A DNA stretch of 64,000 bases from an uncultured Alphaproteobacteria bacterium (GTDB taxonomy: Bacteria; Pseudomonadota; Alphaproteobacteria; HIMB59). Positions 16,851-25,750 of the stretch are shown piece after piece. The stretch's first letter is position 1. The number at the start of each line of letters is the position of its first letter. The translations under genes and the position numbers were made by a program. The DNA is taken from positions 165,870 through 229,869 of the forward strand of contig CACLZM010000001.1 of assembly GCA_902611415.1 (NCBI GenBank). Direction: 5' to 3'. Under the pieces are notes generated by a model. The model saw nothing but the letters and a program-made list of their open reading frames with translations. It was not told the origin of the DNA and did not search any database.

Positions 16851-19480
16851 TGGGCCTAGATAAAAACTTTCCTCGTCATCCTCATGTAATTTTAGAACCG
16901 AATGTTCGTTGGTATCCAGGAAGTGAAGGTATCGGTGACAAAGGTAGAGAGAAATTATTACCGCCATTAGTTAATAAGATAAGAAAAGATGTGTACGAAT
17001 GGAGAAATAATGGTTATCCAAATATTTCTGAAGTATCACAAACTCTTTTGAATTATTGGTTTAAAACAGATCATCTAAATGGATTTCAATACTATTTTGC
17101 TCAAAGAGAGTCAGTTGAGTCTATTATTTATCTATATGAATATGAAAATATTAGAAATCTATCTGAACTATTAAAATATGACTCATCTGGAGTTATGGTT
17201 GACTCAATGTTTGAAGAGTCATGGCTGAGATTAGTAATAAAGCAAGCAACTGGTACTGGAAAAACAAAAGTGCTGTCTTTATTAATGGCGTGGTGTTTCT
17301 TTCATAAAGAATTTATTGAAGACTCTGAGCTTTCACAAAATTTCCTTCTTCTTGCCCCTAATACGATTGTTCTTGATAGGTTGAAAGGCGATATTGAGGG
17401 CTTAAAAGTTTTTAATAATGACCCAGTAATTCCTCCAAATGGATATAGTGGCAGATCATGGAATTTTTATCCTAAAATTCACATTCAAGATAATATTGGC
17501 ACTTTATCAAAAAATGGAAATATTTTTTTAACTAATATTCAACGTTTTGTTACTCGAAGTGATAGTAATAATGAAAATTCATCTATGGATTATTTTTTGG
17601 GCGATAAACCTGTTACTAAAACATCAGATAATAAAATTTTAGTAAGAGATATAGTTAATAATATTGATGACATTATTGTTTTAAACGATGAAGCCCATCA
17701 TATACATGATAAAAAACTTGCATGGTTTAAAACAATAGAAACTATTAACAATAATCTTATTCAAAAAAATAAAAAATTACCTTTACAACTAGATGTTACA
17801 GCTACTCCTAAAGACCAAAAAGGAAATATATTTCCTCATACCATATCTGATTATCCATTAGTAGAAGCTATAGCTCAGGAGGTAGTAAAAACCCCAATAC
17901 TTCCAGATGAAGCTAGCAGGGGAAAGTTAGAAGAGAACACATCAGCAAAATTCTCAGAAAGATGGAGAGATTATATTGACCTTGGAGTTACTGTTTGGGA
18001 ACAAGATTTCGAAACTCATAAAAAGCTTGGAAAAAAAGCTCTGTTATTTGTTATGGTGGATGACACTAAGAATTGTGATGATGTAAAAGAATATTTAGAA
18101 AATAATTACCCTTTATTAAAAGGAGGAACTTTTGTCATACATACTAATAAAGAGGGACGAATAGATGAGGGTGCATCAGCAAAAAGTCAAAAAGAACTTC
18201 AAGAGCTTAGAGAATTAGCAAATAAAGTAGACAGTGAAGATAATAACATTAAAGCAATTGTCTCTGTATTAATGTTAAAAGAAGGCTGGGATGTAAAAAA
18301 TGTCACTACTGTCGTTGGCTTAAGACCCTTTGTGGCATCATCAAATATTCTTCCTGAACAAGCATTGGGAAGGGGGTTAAGAAGAATGTATTTCGGTGAA
18401 GATCAAACAGAAGAACTAAATGTAGTGGGCACTCCAGCCTTTATGGAATTTGTTGAAAGTATTAAGTCGGAGGGTGTTATACTAGAGAAAAGATCTATGG
18501 GTAAGGGCTCTGACCCATCTGGACCAACTATTATTGAAATCGATAAAAATAAAGATTTAGAAAAATTAGATATTGAAATACCTATTCTTTCTCCAAGTAT
18601 AATTCGTGAATACAAAAACTTAGAAGAACTTGATGTAAACAAATTTGAGTTTACACCATTAGAGTTAAAAACTTTTAGTCCAGAAGAACAAAAAAACATA
18701 CTTTTAAGAGATATTCTTGACGATGAGGTTAGAAGAGAGGTTAAATTAGATAGTTTGCATGTTAATGCTACCTCTATAATTACTTTTTTTACAAAATCAA
18801 TTATGACAGAGCTACGCCTATATGGAGGACAAGATATTCTTTATGGTAAACTTAAAAGTTTTCTAAGAGATAAATTGTTTGGGCAGACTGTTGATCTTGA
18901 AGATGCTAATGTGGCAAGAAACTTAAGTGAAACTAACGTAAGGTATTTAATAAGAGAAACATTTAAAAAACAAATTAATGCCTTAACCGTTGTCGATACT
19001 GGCTCTACTGAAGTTCAAAACTATATTAAAGTCTCTAATCAAAAAACATTCAGCATACCTAGAACTCAAGAATTTTTACCTGCTAAAAAATCTATATTTA
19101 ATAAGATAGTCGGTGACTCTCATTTTGAGCTTCGCTTTGCGGGTTTTTTAGATACAGCCGTTGATGTAAATCGTTTTATTAAAAATTACATTCAATTAGG
19201 TTTTAAAATGGAATATATCAACAATGAAGGTGGTATCAGCTATTACTATCCTGATTTCGTAATCCATCTAAATAATGGTGATAGGTTTATCGTTGAAACT
19301 AAAGGCGCTGAAAACTTAGATGATCCTCGTAAAATTGAAAGACTTAAGACCTGGTGTGAAGATGCATCTCGATCTACAGGTAAAAGTTATTCTTGCTTAT
19401 ATGTAAAACAAGAAGAGTGGGATAGACTTGGACTTACTCCAAATTCATTTGGTGAAATTATAGAAATATTTAAAGCATAA
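16850..19480 (+). CDS. res: Type III restriction enzyme helicase-nuclease subunit (Res)
   Basis: An 876-residue protein with an SF2 helicase core and a C-terminal nuclease. Walker A is QATGTGKTK (about residues 132-140), the DEAH-type box is VLNDEAHHIHD, and motif III-like DVTATPKD and motif VI-like ALGRGLRRM are present. The end has YYPDFVIHLNNGDRFIVETKG, a PD-(D/E)xK nuclease core with D..ExK. It needs Mod for site recognition, translocates or diffuses along DNA using ATP, and cleaves on encountering a second site. It appears intact. The gene pair stands alone, without an anti-restriction or antitoxin gene. Confidence 0.9.
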   Translation: MGLDKNFPRHPHVILEPNVRWYPGSEGIGDKGREKLLPPLVNKIRKDVYEWRNNGYPNISEVSQTLLNYWFKTDHLNGFQYYFAQRESVESIIYLYEYENIRNLSELLKYDSSGVMVDSMFEESWLRLVIKQATGTGKTKVLSLLMAWCFFHKEFIEDSELSQNFLLLAPNTIVLDRLKGDIEGLKVFNNDPVIPPNGYSGRSWNFYPKIHIQDNIGTLSKNGNIFLTNIQRFVTRSDSNNENSSMDYFLGDKPVTKTSDNKILVRDIVNNIDDIIVLNDEAHHIHDKKLAWFKTIETINNNLIQKNKKLPLQLDVTATPKDQKGNIFPHTISDYPLVEAIAQEVVKTPILPDEASRGKLEENTSAKFSERWRDYIDLGVTVWEQDFETHKKLGKKALLFVMVDDTKNCDDVKEYLENNYPLLKGGTFVIHTNKEGRIDEGASAKSQKELQELRELANKVDSEDNNIKAIVSVLMLKEGWDVKNVTTVVGLRPFVASSNILPEQALGRGLRRMYFGEDQTEELNVVGTPAFMEFVESIKSEGVILEKRSMGKGSDPSGPTIIEIDKNKDLEKLDIEIPILSPSIIREYKNLEELDVNKFEFTPLELKTFSPEEQKNILLRDILDDEVRREVKLDSLHVNATSIITFFTKSIMTELRLYGGQDILYGKLKSFLRDKLFGQTVDLEDANVARNLSETNVRYLIRETFKKQINALTVVDTGSTEVQNYIKVSNQKTFSIPRTQEFLPAKKSIFNKIVGDSHFELRFAGFLDTAVDVNRFIKNYIQLGFKMEYINNEGGISYYYPDFVIHLNNGDRFIVETKGAENLDDPRKIERLKTWCEDASRSTGKSYSCLYVKQEEWDRLGLTPNSFGEIIEIFKA

Positions 19481-19823
19481 ATTTAGTATCTGTTATCAAC
19501 GTTTTTTATATTTGTTTAATTAAAGAAGTTAATTACTTTTGTTGAGTCGAGGGTGGCTTGGTATCCTTCGTCTTTTTTTTTGGAGATGTTCTCAATTTTT
19601 GAAAAGATATCGATGAACGACTCTGCGGTAAGTTCAACTTCTTGATTTGCTCGGGTGTCATTTTGTATAAAGTCACTTATATTTTCCTGATATTGGTTGC
19701 TTTCTATATAACCAACATACCATACTGTGTCTATAATACCAACCTTCAGTTAATAAGTGTCATATAAATGTTATCTGACATCCTAAGGCATATCAGTATA
19801 GTAAAAGATTGAATGTTAATTTA
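19481..19823. other. 343 bp region without an intact gene
   Basis: This is the largest gene-free stretch of the window. It lies between the Res gene and the minus-strand HAD gene. It holds the truncated minus-strand reading frame described at 19516-19749, and otherwise AT-rich sequence. No copy of the tRNA-Arg 3' end was found in it. Confidence 0.7.
19516..19749 (-). pseudogene. Orphan 3' end of a broken gene (77 codons, no start)
   Basis: The minus strand has an open frame of 77 codons reading ...VGIIDTVWYVGYIESNQYQE... to ...STKVINFFN and ending at TAA (19516-19518). It is preceded in frame by a TAA and has no ATG, GTG or TTG in a usable position. The composition is coding-like: polar-hydrophobic balance, no stops, and GC-richer codons than the flanks. 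It looks like the C-terminal remnant of a gene whose 5' part has been lost. The family is not recognised. Its position beside the restriction-modification genes suggests recombination or decay at an island edge. Confidence 0.5.
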
Positions 19824-20477
19824 TTAATTTTCAAAAATTGAAATATCTAATTTATTAAAACATTTTTTACAAAAACTGAAATCATCATCCATATGAAATA
19901 GTCCTGGAAATGCGATACATTCTATTTTAGCTTTATTGGCTGATAATGCACTCTCAACTGAGTCCTCTATTGCTATGCACTCATTTTCTTTTACACTTAA
20001 TTTTTTAAGGGCTTCAAAATATATATCTGGGTAAGGTTTTACTTTTTTTATTAGTTTACTGTTCCCAATAAAATTAAAATCTGTTTTCATTATTTTATCT
20101 TTAAGAGTTGTGAAAATAGCATCTATATTTTTAATTGTAGTAGTTGATGCTAGACCAATTTTAATATTGTTTAATTTAGCATATTTAATTACCTCTAAAA
20201 CACCCTCTCTCGGATTAATAATATTATAATTTAAATATTTGTTAAAATATTGAGTTTTTAGTTCTATAATTTTTTTTGAGTCTACTGTGCTCTGATTAAT
20301 ATTAGCAAAATATTCAACTCTATTTCTCCCCCCTGACTTTTTAAGTAAATTTTTGTATTTATTTTTATCCCAATACCAATCTAGTCCTATTTCCTTAAAT
20401 GCATGATTAAATGACTGTCTTTGAATATCAGACGTTTCTACTAAAGTTCCTATAGATCCAAAAATTATTGCTTTCAT
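19824..20477 (-). CDS. HAD-like hydrolase (CbbY/Gph-like) lacking the catalytic aspartates
   Basis: A 217-residue protein with overall HAD/CbbY layout: the N-terminal IIFGSIGTLVETS, the helical cap with GLDWYWDKNKYKNLLKKSGG, then GLASTTTIKN (motif II), KPYPDIYFEALKKL (motif III lysine) and CIAIEDSVESALSA (motif IV). Motif I normally reads DxDGT. Here it is GSIGT (residues 7-11), so the nucleophile (Asp7) and the general acid (Asp9) positions are Gly and Ile. The rest is conserved, so it is unlikely to be a standard phosphatase. It lies just downstream of the SDR/HisD-like genes and is probably in that operon. Confidence 0.8.
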   Translation of the reverse strand: MKAIIFGSIGTLVETSDIQRQSFNHAFKEIGLDWYWDKNKYKNLLKKSGGRNRVEYFANINQSTVDSKKIIELKTQYFNKYLNYNIINPREGVLEVIKYAKLNNIKIGLASTTTIKNIDAIFTTLKDKIMKTDFNFIGNSKLIKKVKPYPDIYFEALKKLSVKENECIAIEDSVESALSANKAKIECIAFPGLFHMDDDFSFCKKCFNKLDISIFEN

Positions 20478-20508
20478 AAAATTATCTAAATTTTGTTAAT
20501 TACTAATT

Positions 20509-21276
20509 TTATTTAGCAGTCCAACCACCGTCTACCACTATCGACGACCCTGTAATCATTGATGAACCATTTGATGCCAGATATACAACTGCAGTAGCTA
20601 CGTCGCTTTCAGTAGCTAATCTACCAAGAGGTATATTTTTTAAAGTTTCTTTTTTAAATTTTTTATTAATAAAAAACTTTTTTACCATTGGAGTTTCAAC
20701 AAACGTTGGGCAAACAGAATTGACACGAATATTTCTTGAAGCTAAATCCAGAGCCATTCCTTTAGTTAACCCTTCAATACCAAATTTTGTCATATTGTAA
20801 GTGCTTCTATTTGGTGCTCCAACTTTGCCTAGCTGAGAGGACATATTAATGATACTTCCTCCATTTGTTTTTCTATTTTTTGTCTTTAACATCTTTCTGG
20901 ATGCTAATTGCGCAACATGAAAAGAAGCTTTCAAATTTAAATCAACCATATAATCCATATCTTCTTTTTTAATTTTGTTAAAAAACTCAGGTATATTTGT
21001 TCCCGCATTATTTACTAAAATATCTAATCTATTAATTTTTGAAAAAACTTGGGTTATTTGATCAAAATTAAATAAATCACAAACATAAAATTCACATTTT
21101 CTTTTTAATTTGTTTATTTCTTTTTTAACTCTAATTAGATCTTTTTCAGTGCGACTTAAAATTATTAAATCAGCACCAGCTTCTGCTAAAGCAATAGCTG
21201 AAGCTCTTCCAATACCCTTACCCGCACCTGTCACAAGTGCTATTTTTTTCTTTAGACTTAAGCTTTTTAAATACAT
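20509..21276 (-). CDS. Short-chain dehydrogenase/reductase
   Basis: A 255-residue classical SDR. The NAD(P) loop TGAGKGIG is near residues 17-24, NNAG near 88-91, the catalytic Ser in NMSSQLG, and the Tyr-Lys pair in STYNMTKFG. The C-terminus IVVDGGWTAK is typical. The ATG at 21276 overlaps the stop of the HisD-like gene (TGATG); a GTG one codon upstream is an alternative. Tight coupling to the HisD-like gene suggests it oxidises an alcohol in the same pathway. The substrate cannot be read from sequence; one known precedent is DHPS dehydrogenases (HpsO/HpsP) next to HpsN. Confidence 0.88.
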   Translation of the reverse strand: MYLKSLSLKKKIALVTGAGKGIGRASAIALAEAGADLIILSRTEKDLIRVKKEINKLKRKCEFYVCDLFNFDQITQVFSKINRLDILVNNAGTNIPEFFNKIKKEDMDYMVDLNLKASFHVAQLASRKMLKTKNRKTNGGSIINMSSQLGKVGAPNRSTYNMTKFGIEGLTKGMALDLASRNIRVNSVCPTFVETPMVKKFFINKKFKKETLKNIPLGRLATESDVATAVVYLASNGSSMITGSSIVVDGGWTAK

Positions 21277-22601
21277 CACTTAGGTTTTATTTTAGATACT
21301 GGTTTTCCATAGGCTACATTAATACCACCATATCTTCTTGCTCTGACATTACATTGTTCGGCATGGCCTATAAAACCCTCTAAATATGATAATCTTGATC
21401 CATATTCTGCAATTTTTGTAGCTGCTTCATCAGTTGTAATTTTTTGATAAGTATGAGTTTTTATAAATTTACCAACCCATAAACCTCCTGTGTATCTTCC
21501 AGCTTTTTTTGTCGGTAAAGTATGGTTTGTTCCTATTACTTTATCTCCATTAGCAACATTTGTTCTTGCGCCCAAAAAAAGTGCTCCATAAGATGTCATA
21601 TTTTTTAAAAACCATTCATCTCTATCTGTCATAACTTGAACATGCTCTGAAGCTATTTCATTAGCTTTCATTAACATCTCATCATAACTTTCACACAAAA
21701 TTATTTCACCATAATCTTTCCAGCTAACACCAGCAGTATCTTTTGTTGGTAAAATTTTGAGCAGTCTATCTATTTCTTTTATTGTTTCTGATGCTAAATC
21801 TCTTGAATTAGTAATCATTATTGCAGGTGAATTATAACCATGCTCTGCTTGTCCAAGAAGATCTGTAGCACATATCTCTGCATCTACAGTATCATCGCAG
21901 ATAATCATTGTTTCAGTAGGACCAGCAAATAAATCGATACCAACCTTACCAAATAATTGTCTTTTTGCTTCCGCAACGTATGCGTTTCCAGGACCAACAA
22001 TCATATCTACTGGTTCTATGGTTTCAGTCCCAATAGCCATAGCTCCAACACCCTGCATTCCACCTAAAACGTATATTTCATGTGCTCCTCCCATTTTCAT
22101 GGCTGTAACTACAGCAGCATTTGGTTTTCCTTGATAGGGTGGTGTTGTTGCTATTATTCTAGGAACTCCAGCAACTGAAGCAGTGACTACAGACATATGA
22201 GCTGATGCCACCATTGGAAATTTTCCAGCAGGAACATAACAGCCAACAGATTGAACAGGTATGTTTTTATGTCCAAGAATTACACCTGGTTGAGTTTCTA
22301 CTTCAATTTCACTTAAACTTTTTAATTGTGCCTCAGCAAACGATCGAACTTGTTTTTGTGCAAATCTAATATCCTCTTTGTCATTATCAGAAACTTCATC
22401 GACTAATTTACTTATTTCATCTTCAGATAATCTAAATGAACTAGGTGAGTATTTATCAAATTTCTCTGATAATTCTCTTACATAGCTATCTCCCTTTAAT
22501 TCAATTTCCTTTAAAGTGTTCTCAACTACTGCTTTAACTTTATTGTTTTCTTCAGCTCTTTGTTTTTCATTTAAGCTTTTTTTGATAAATTCAACTGTCA
22601 T
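21276..22601 (-). CDS. Histidinol dehydrogenase-like Zn dehydrogenase (candidate HpsN-type, sulfopropanediol dehydrogenase)
   Basis: A 441-residue HisD-fold enzyme. The core blocks are [50 protein letters not shown] and [11 protein letters not shown] (Zn ligands Gln and His), then [13 protein letters not shown] (catalytic Glu-His) and [21 protein letters not shown]. HisD proper has PEHL here. The sequence resembles the HisD-like group that includes HpsN, which oxidises (R)-2,3-dihydroxypropane-1-sulfonate to sulfolactate, and other alcohol-to-acid enzymes in catabolic clusters. No histidine genes are nearby. It abuts a SnoaL-like gene (2 bp gap) and the SDR, so it belongs to that pathway. The substrate is not proven. 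Confidence 0.78.
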   Translation of the reverse strand: MTVEFIKKSLNEKQRAEENNKVKAVVENTLKEIELKGDSYVRELSEKFDKYSPSSFRLSEDEISKLVDEVSDNDKEDIRFAQKQVRSFAEAQLKSLSEIEVETQPGVILGHKNIPVQSVGCYVPAGKFPMVASAHMSVVTASVAGVPRIIATTPPYQGKPNAAVVTAMKMGGAHEIYVLGGMQGVGAMAIGTETIEPVDMIVGPGNAYVAEAKRQLFGKVGIDLFAGPTETMIICDDTVDAEICATDLLGQAEHGYNSPAIMITNSRDLASETIKEIDRLLKILPTKDTAGVSWKDYGEIILCESYDEMLMKANEIASEHVQVMTDRDEWFLKNMTSYGALFLGARTNVANGDKVIGTNHTLPTKKAGRYTGGLWVGKFIKTHTYQKITTDEAATKIAEYGSRLSYLEGFIGHAEQCNVRARRYGGINVAYGKPVSKIKPK

Positions 22602-22603
22602 TT

Positions 22604-23698
22604 TTATTTCTTATGAACTAATTCGAGCACATCTATTCCTAATTGAAATAAAATATGGACAATATCTATTGGTACCCAATTTTCCCTAATAAGACCCTCA
22701 TTATGTAAATAAAAATCCATCACTCTCATAGTAACTAATTTATTAGTAGGTTCATACCCTAGCCAATCACTTGAACCGTGTGTAGCTTGAATACTATGCC
22801 AACCACCTGTCATAGAATAATTACCATCACCTATTTCAATGTAATGACCAATTTTCCAATAATTTCTCTCTTTAAACGTCAATCTAAATGGTAGCTGATG
22901 ATGCTCAATAAAACCTTTTAAACCTCTAGCAGTGCCTATACCACATGGTCCGTACCACATCATTTTCGGATGCCAATAATCTTTTTGAGGATGGTTAATT
23001 AATTTCTGTCTGACACTATCTTTAGTAGCTCCAGTCTCAGTTTCTGGTTTTATATCTAAACTTCTTTGCATCGTAAGACCCTGATCAAGGGTTCTAGCTG
23101 ATAAATCAGAGTCTAGGTTTTCAAAAGTTGTTCCGTCTCCAGTAATGGGTCCTGGCCACATTTCTTCTATACCTAAAGATGAATTAATTGGCCAAAAACC
23201 TGCTTGCCTTATGAAATCCATAATATCAATTAACACATGAGAATTGATTATTTTTTCATTTTCAATTTGATGAACTTCACAAATTCGTAAATGAATAGTT
23301 TTACCATTGGAGGGAACTCCTAACCATGGATTGACAAAAGTGCCAGTCAAATGACCAACAGTTGAGACATAAACCCTATCTTGAAAACTCCCTCCAATTA
23401 TTAAATTATCTCTTCTCTCTAAATCTGGAAAAGAATTCAGTAAAGGTTTCCAAAGGGTATTAATTATTTCATCAATGCCTTTTATATGATTTACAGGGTG
23501 GAATGCATAGATTTCAGCATTTTCATGATATGCATTCTTTATATTTTGACTTAAATCACTATCTTTGGACTCAGAAATTTTTTTGAGAAGATTTCTAATT
23601 TTTTTTTTATTTAATATATTTTCTTCAGGGTCCAAATTTATAATTTTTGCTCCACTTTTAATTGGGATACCAGTATCAAAATTTTTAATTTCGCTCAT
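22604..23698 (-). CDS. Two-domain SnoaL/NTF2-like protein (type A, copy 1)
   Basis: A 364-residue cytosolic protein made of two SnoaL-like domains. Domain 1 (about residues 45-165) has [46 protein letters not shown] and [17 protein letters not shown]. Domain 2 (about 230-360) has [31 protein letters not shown] and [13 protein letters not shown]. The ATG at 23698 is preferred because GGTGAGG sits 9 bp upstream; a GTG five codons earlier is the longer option. It is a paralogue of the protein at 27.6-28.6 kb. SnoaL proteins are cyclases/hydratases or binding scaffolds; the substrate is unknown. It starts the operon with the HisD-like and SDR genes. Confidence 0.8.
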   Translation of the reverse strand: MSEIKNFDTGIPIKSGAKIINLDPEENILNKKKIRNLLKKISESKDSDLSQNIKNAYHENAEIYAFHPVNHIKGIDEIINTLWKPLLNSFPDLERRDNLIIGGSFQDRVYVSTVGHLTGTFVNPWLGVPSNGKTIHLRICEVHQIENEKIINSHVLIDIMDFIRQAGFWPINSSLGIEEMWPGPITGDGTTFENLDSDLSARTLDQGLTMQRSLDIKPETETGATKDSVRQKLINHPQKDYWHPKMMWYGPCGIGTARGLKGFIEHHQLPFRLTFKERNYWKIGHYIEIGDGNYSMTGGWHSIQATHGSSDWLGYEPTNKLVTMRVMDFYLHNEGLIRENWVPIDIVHILFQLGIDVLELVHKK

Positions 23699-23798
23699 GT
23701 TATATTGCCTCACCTATATAAAATAAATAAATATTACTTTGATTAACTTTATAATTTAAATAATATTTAACAATATGTTGAAATTTAAAATCTAATTA
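23699..23798. promoter_or_regulatory. Divergent intergenic region between SnoaL type A and bicupin genes
   Basis: This 100 bp AT-rich stretch separates the divergent minus-strand SnoaL/HisD/SDR/HAD operon from the plus-strand cupin/SnoaL/RraA/MetE operon. It should carry both promoters. It includes the GGTGAGG ribosome site of the minus-strand gene near 23707-23713. No clear operator palindrome was found. Confidence 0.4.
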
Positions 23799-24773
23799 AT
23801 GACGCAGGATATTAACAGTCGTTTGGTAAAATTTAATGAGCTAGTCCCAAGTAAAATTCCATTTGTAGAAGGTAAGCTCAAAGGGCATCAAGATAGACTG
23901 AATTATTCTATAGTTGGTCCTGGAGTGAGTGAGGATACCAAGCAAAACGTCAAAATAGCCGAAGAACATGGTTTCAATATAGGTGCAGTAAGTGCCGCTC
24001 CAATGAATGGATCGGGACTTCATAGCCACACTACTGCAGAAGTATTTTTGATATTTTCAGGTTCTTGGCGCTTTTATTGGGGCGCAGATGGTAAAGAGGG
24101 CGAAGTAGTTTTAAACAAAGGAGATGTTGCTTCATTTCCCACTAATATGTTTCGGGGATTTCAAAATGTTAGTGATGAAAAAGCATTAATATTTGTTGTT
24201 CTAGGAGAAAATGATCCCGGTGTGATAACATGGACACCAAAAGTTTTAGAAAAAGCAAAAGAGTCTGGAATGGTTTTATTAAATGATAATACCTTAATTG
24301 ATCTTGATAAAAATAAAATTCCAGATGGAAAAGTTGCCCTTGAACCTATTAAAGAAAAAGATCTGGAGTCTTTCGATCATTACACTTCTGAAGAAATTGA
24401 AAAATATGTAATCCGTTATGAAAATAAGGATAAATATTTAAAAGATGATGAGCATTATAACTCTAATTCAATTTTAAATTACCTTGACTATTTTAATGTT
24501 CATAATAAAGATTTTGAGCCAAACATAGACCATAATACAGGCTTTGGTTTGACGATGTTAAAAGGTAATAATGCTCATATTCATCCGTACACATTAAAAG
24601 AGTCTGAAGTTTATTTATGTTTAGATGGTGAATGGGAAGTAACTTGCAATGATCAAAAAACCATAATTGGACCAAACGACTCTTTCTCGTCTCCAAGAGG
24701 TTCAACTAGAAGTTTAAAAAATATTAGTAATCAAGAAGGAAGTATCTTTATTATACGACAAAAAAACCTCTAA
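23799..24773 (+). CDS. Bicupin protein
   Basis: A 324-residue protein with two cupin folds. The first has GLHSHTTAEVFLIFSGSW near residues 73-90 (metal ligands H75, H77 and E81), then GEVVLNKGDVASFPTNMFRGF. The second has NNAHIHPYTLKESEVYLCLDG near residues 262-282, followed by GPNDSFSSPRGSTRSLKNIS. The architecture resembles ring-cleaving dioxygenases (gentisate-type) and bicupin isomerases or oxygenases, and each domain keeps the metal-binding His/Glu set. It is the first gene of a plus-strand operon with SnoaL, RraA-like and MetE-like genes. No ribosome site is obvious. The reaction is not assigned. Confidence 0.8.
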   Translation: MTQDINSRLVKFNELVPSKIPFVEGKLKGHQDRLNYSIVGPGVSEDTKQNVKIAEEHGFNIGAVSAAPMNGSGLHSHTTAEVFLIFSGSWRFYWGADGKEGEVVLNKGDVASFPTNMFRGFQNVSDEKALIFVVLGENDPGVITWTPKVLEKAKESGMVLLNDNTLIDLDKNKIPDGKVALEPIKEKDLESFDHYTSEEIEKYVIRYENKDKYLKDDEHYNSNSILNYLDYFNVHNKDFEPNIDHNTGFGLTMLKGNNAHIHPYTLKESEVYLCLDGEWEVTCNDQKTIIGPNDSFSSPRGSTRSLKNISNQEGSIFIIRQKNL

Positions 24774-24775
24774 TA

Positions 24776-25747
24776 ATGAAAGGTTTTGATAATAAATTTT
24801 TAGATCTACCAGATTATATATTTAAAATAACATATCAAATTTGGGAAAATAAAGATGTTGAGTCAATTAGAGACTATTATGCTGAGGGTATACCAGTTAG
24901 GTCTCCAGACGGTGTGATATATGGCCCAGATGCTGTAGTGAAGGCTACTTATGCCACTTTGAATGAATTTCCAGATCGACAGTTATTAGGCGAAGATGTT
25001 ATTTGGATTGGTAATGAAGAACATGGATATTTATCATCACATAGAATTTTATCTAAGGCGACGCATTTAAATGATGGTATTTATGGAAAAGCTACTGGTA
25101 AAACTCTCAAGTATCGAGTAATAGCTGATTGTGCTTGCAAGAATAACAAGGTTTACGATGAATGGCTTGTAAGAGACCAGGGTGCTATTGTGAGGCAGTT
25201 AAACATTGATCCTAAAAAACATGCAGCAAATGTAATTGAAAATCAAGGCGGTAAAGATAAATGCCCAGCTCCCTTTAATAACAATACCTCACATGAAGTA
25301 AAATATATACAAATACCGATCTCAACAAATAATACTGGAATAGATTATGCTAACATTTTAAAGGAAATATTTAATAATAATTTTAACATAATAGATAAAG
25401 TTTATGATCGATCAGTCAATCAAGAACAGCCTGGAGGCACAAAAGCATTAGGGGTAGATGAGGTAAAGAGTTTTTGGTCTTCACTAAGATCTATGTTTCC
25501 GGATTCAATTTTTAGAGTTGAACATGTAAGCTATTTAGAGGAAAAAAATGAGTATAAAAAGGCATCCATTAGATGGTCATTAGAGGGAATTCATTCAGGA
25601 CCCGGATTATTTTCTGATCCTAGTAATGCAAATGTTCATATAATGGGAATATCTCAGGCTGAATTTGGTCCAAGAGGGATCAAAAATGAATGGGTTCTGT
25701 TTGATGAAACAATAATTTGGAAACAAATTTTATTAAAAACTGGATAA
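24776..25747 (+). CDS. Two-domain SnoaL/NTF2-like protein (type B, copy 1)
   Basis: A 323-residue protein with two SnoaL-like domains. Domain 1 (about 15-145) has YQIWENKDVESIRDYYAEG, LNEFPDRQLLGEDVIWIGN, GIYGKATGKTLKYRVIADC and YDEWLVRDQGAIVRQLNI. Domain 2 (about 190-320) has NNFNIIDKVYDRSV, MFPDSIFRVEHVSYL, SIRWSLEGIHSGPG and IKNEWVLFDETIIWKQ. The gene starts 2 bp after the bicupin stop. Its closest relative in this window is the 379-residue gene at 28.7 kb. A role in hydrating, cyclising or binding the pathway intermediate is inferred from the fold only. Confidence 0.78.
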   Translation: MKGFDNKFLDLPDYIFKITYQIWENKDVESIRDYYAEGIPVRSPDGVIYGPDAVVKATYATLNEFPDRQLLGEDVIWIGNEEHGYLSSHRILSKATHLNDGIYGKATGKTLKYRVIADCACKNNKVYDEWLVRDQGAIVRQLNIDPKKHAANVIENQGGKDKCPAPFNNNTSHEVKYIQIPISTNNTGIDYANILKEIFNNNFNIIDKVYDRSVNQEQPGGTKALGVDEVKSFWSSLRSMFPDSIFRVEHVSYLEEKNEYKKASIRWSLEGIHSGPGLFSDPSNANVHIMGISQAEFGPRGIKNEWVLFDETIIWKQILLKTG

Positions 25748-25750
25748 CAA

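Noticed and set aside
14680..19823. Direct repeat of the tRNA-Arg 3' end as an attachment site of the restriction island
   Set aside because: I compared the tRNA 3' end (GGTTCGAATCCTGCAGAG) by eye with the sequence after the Res gene and found no copy; no integrase is present either.
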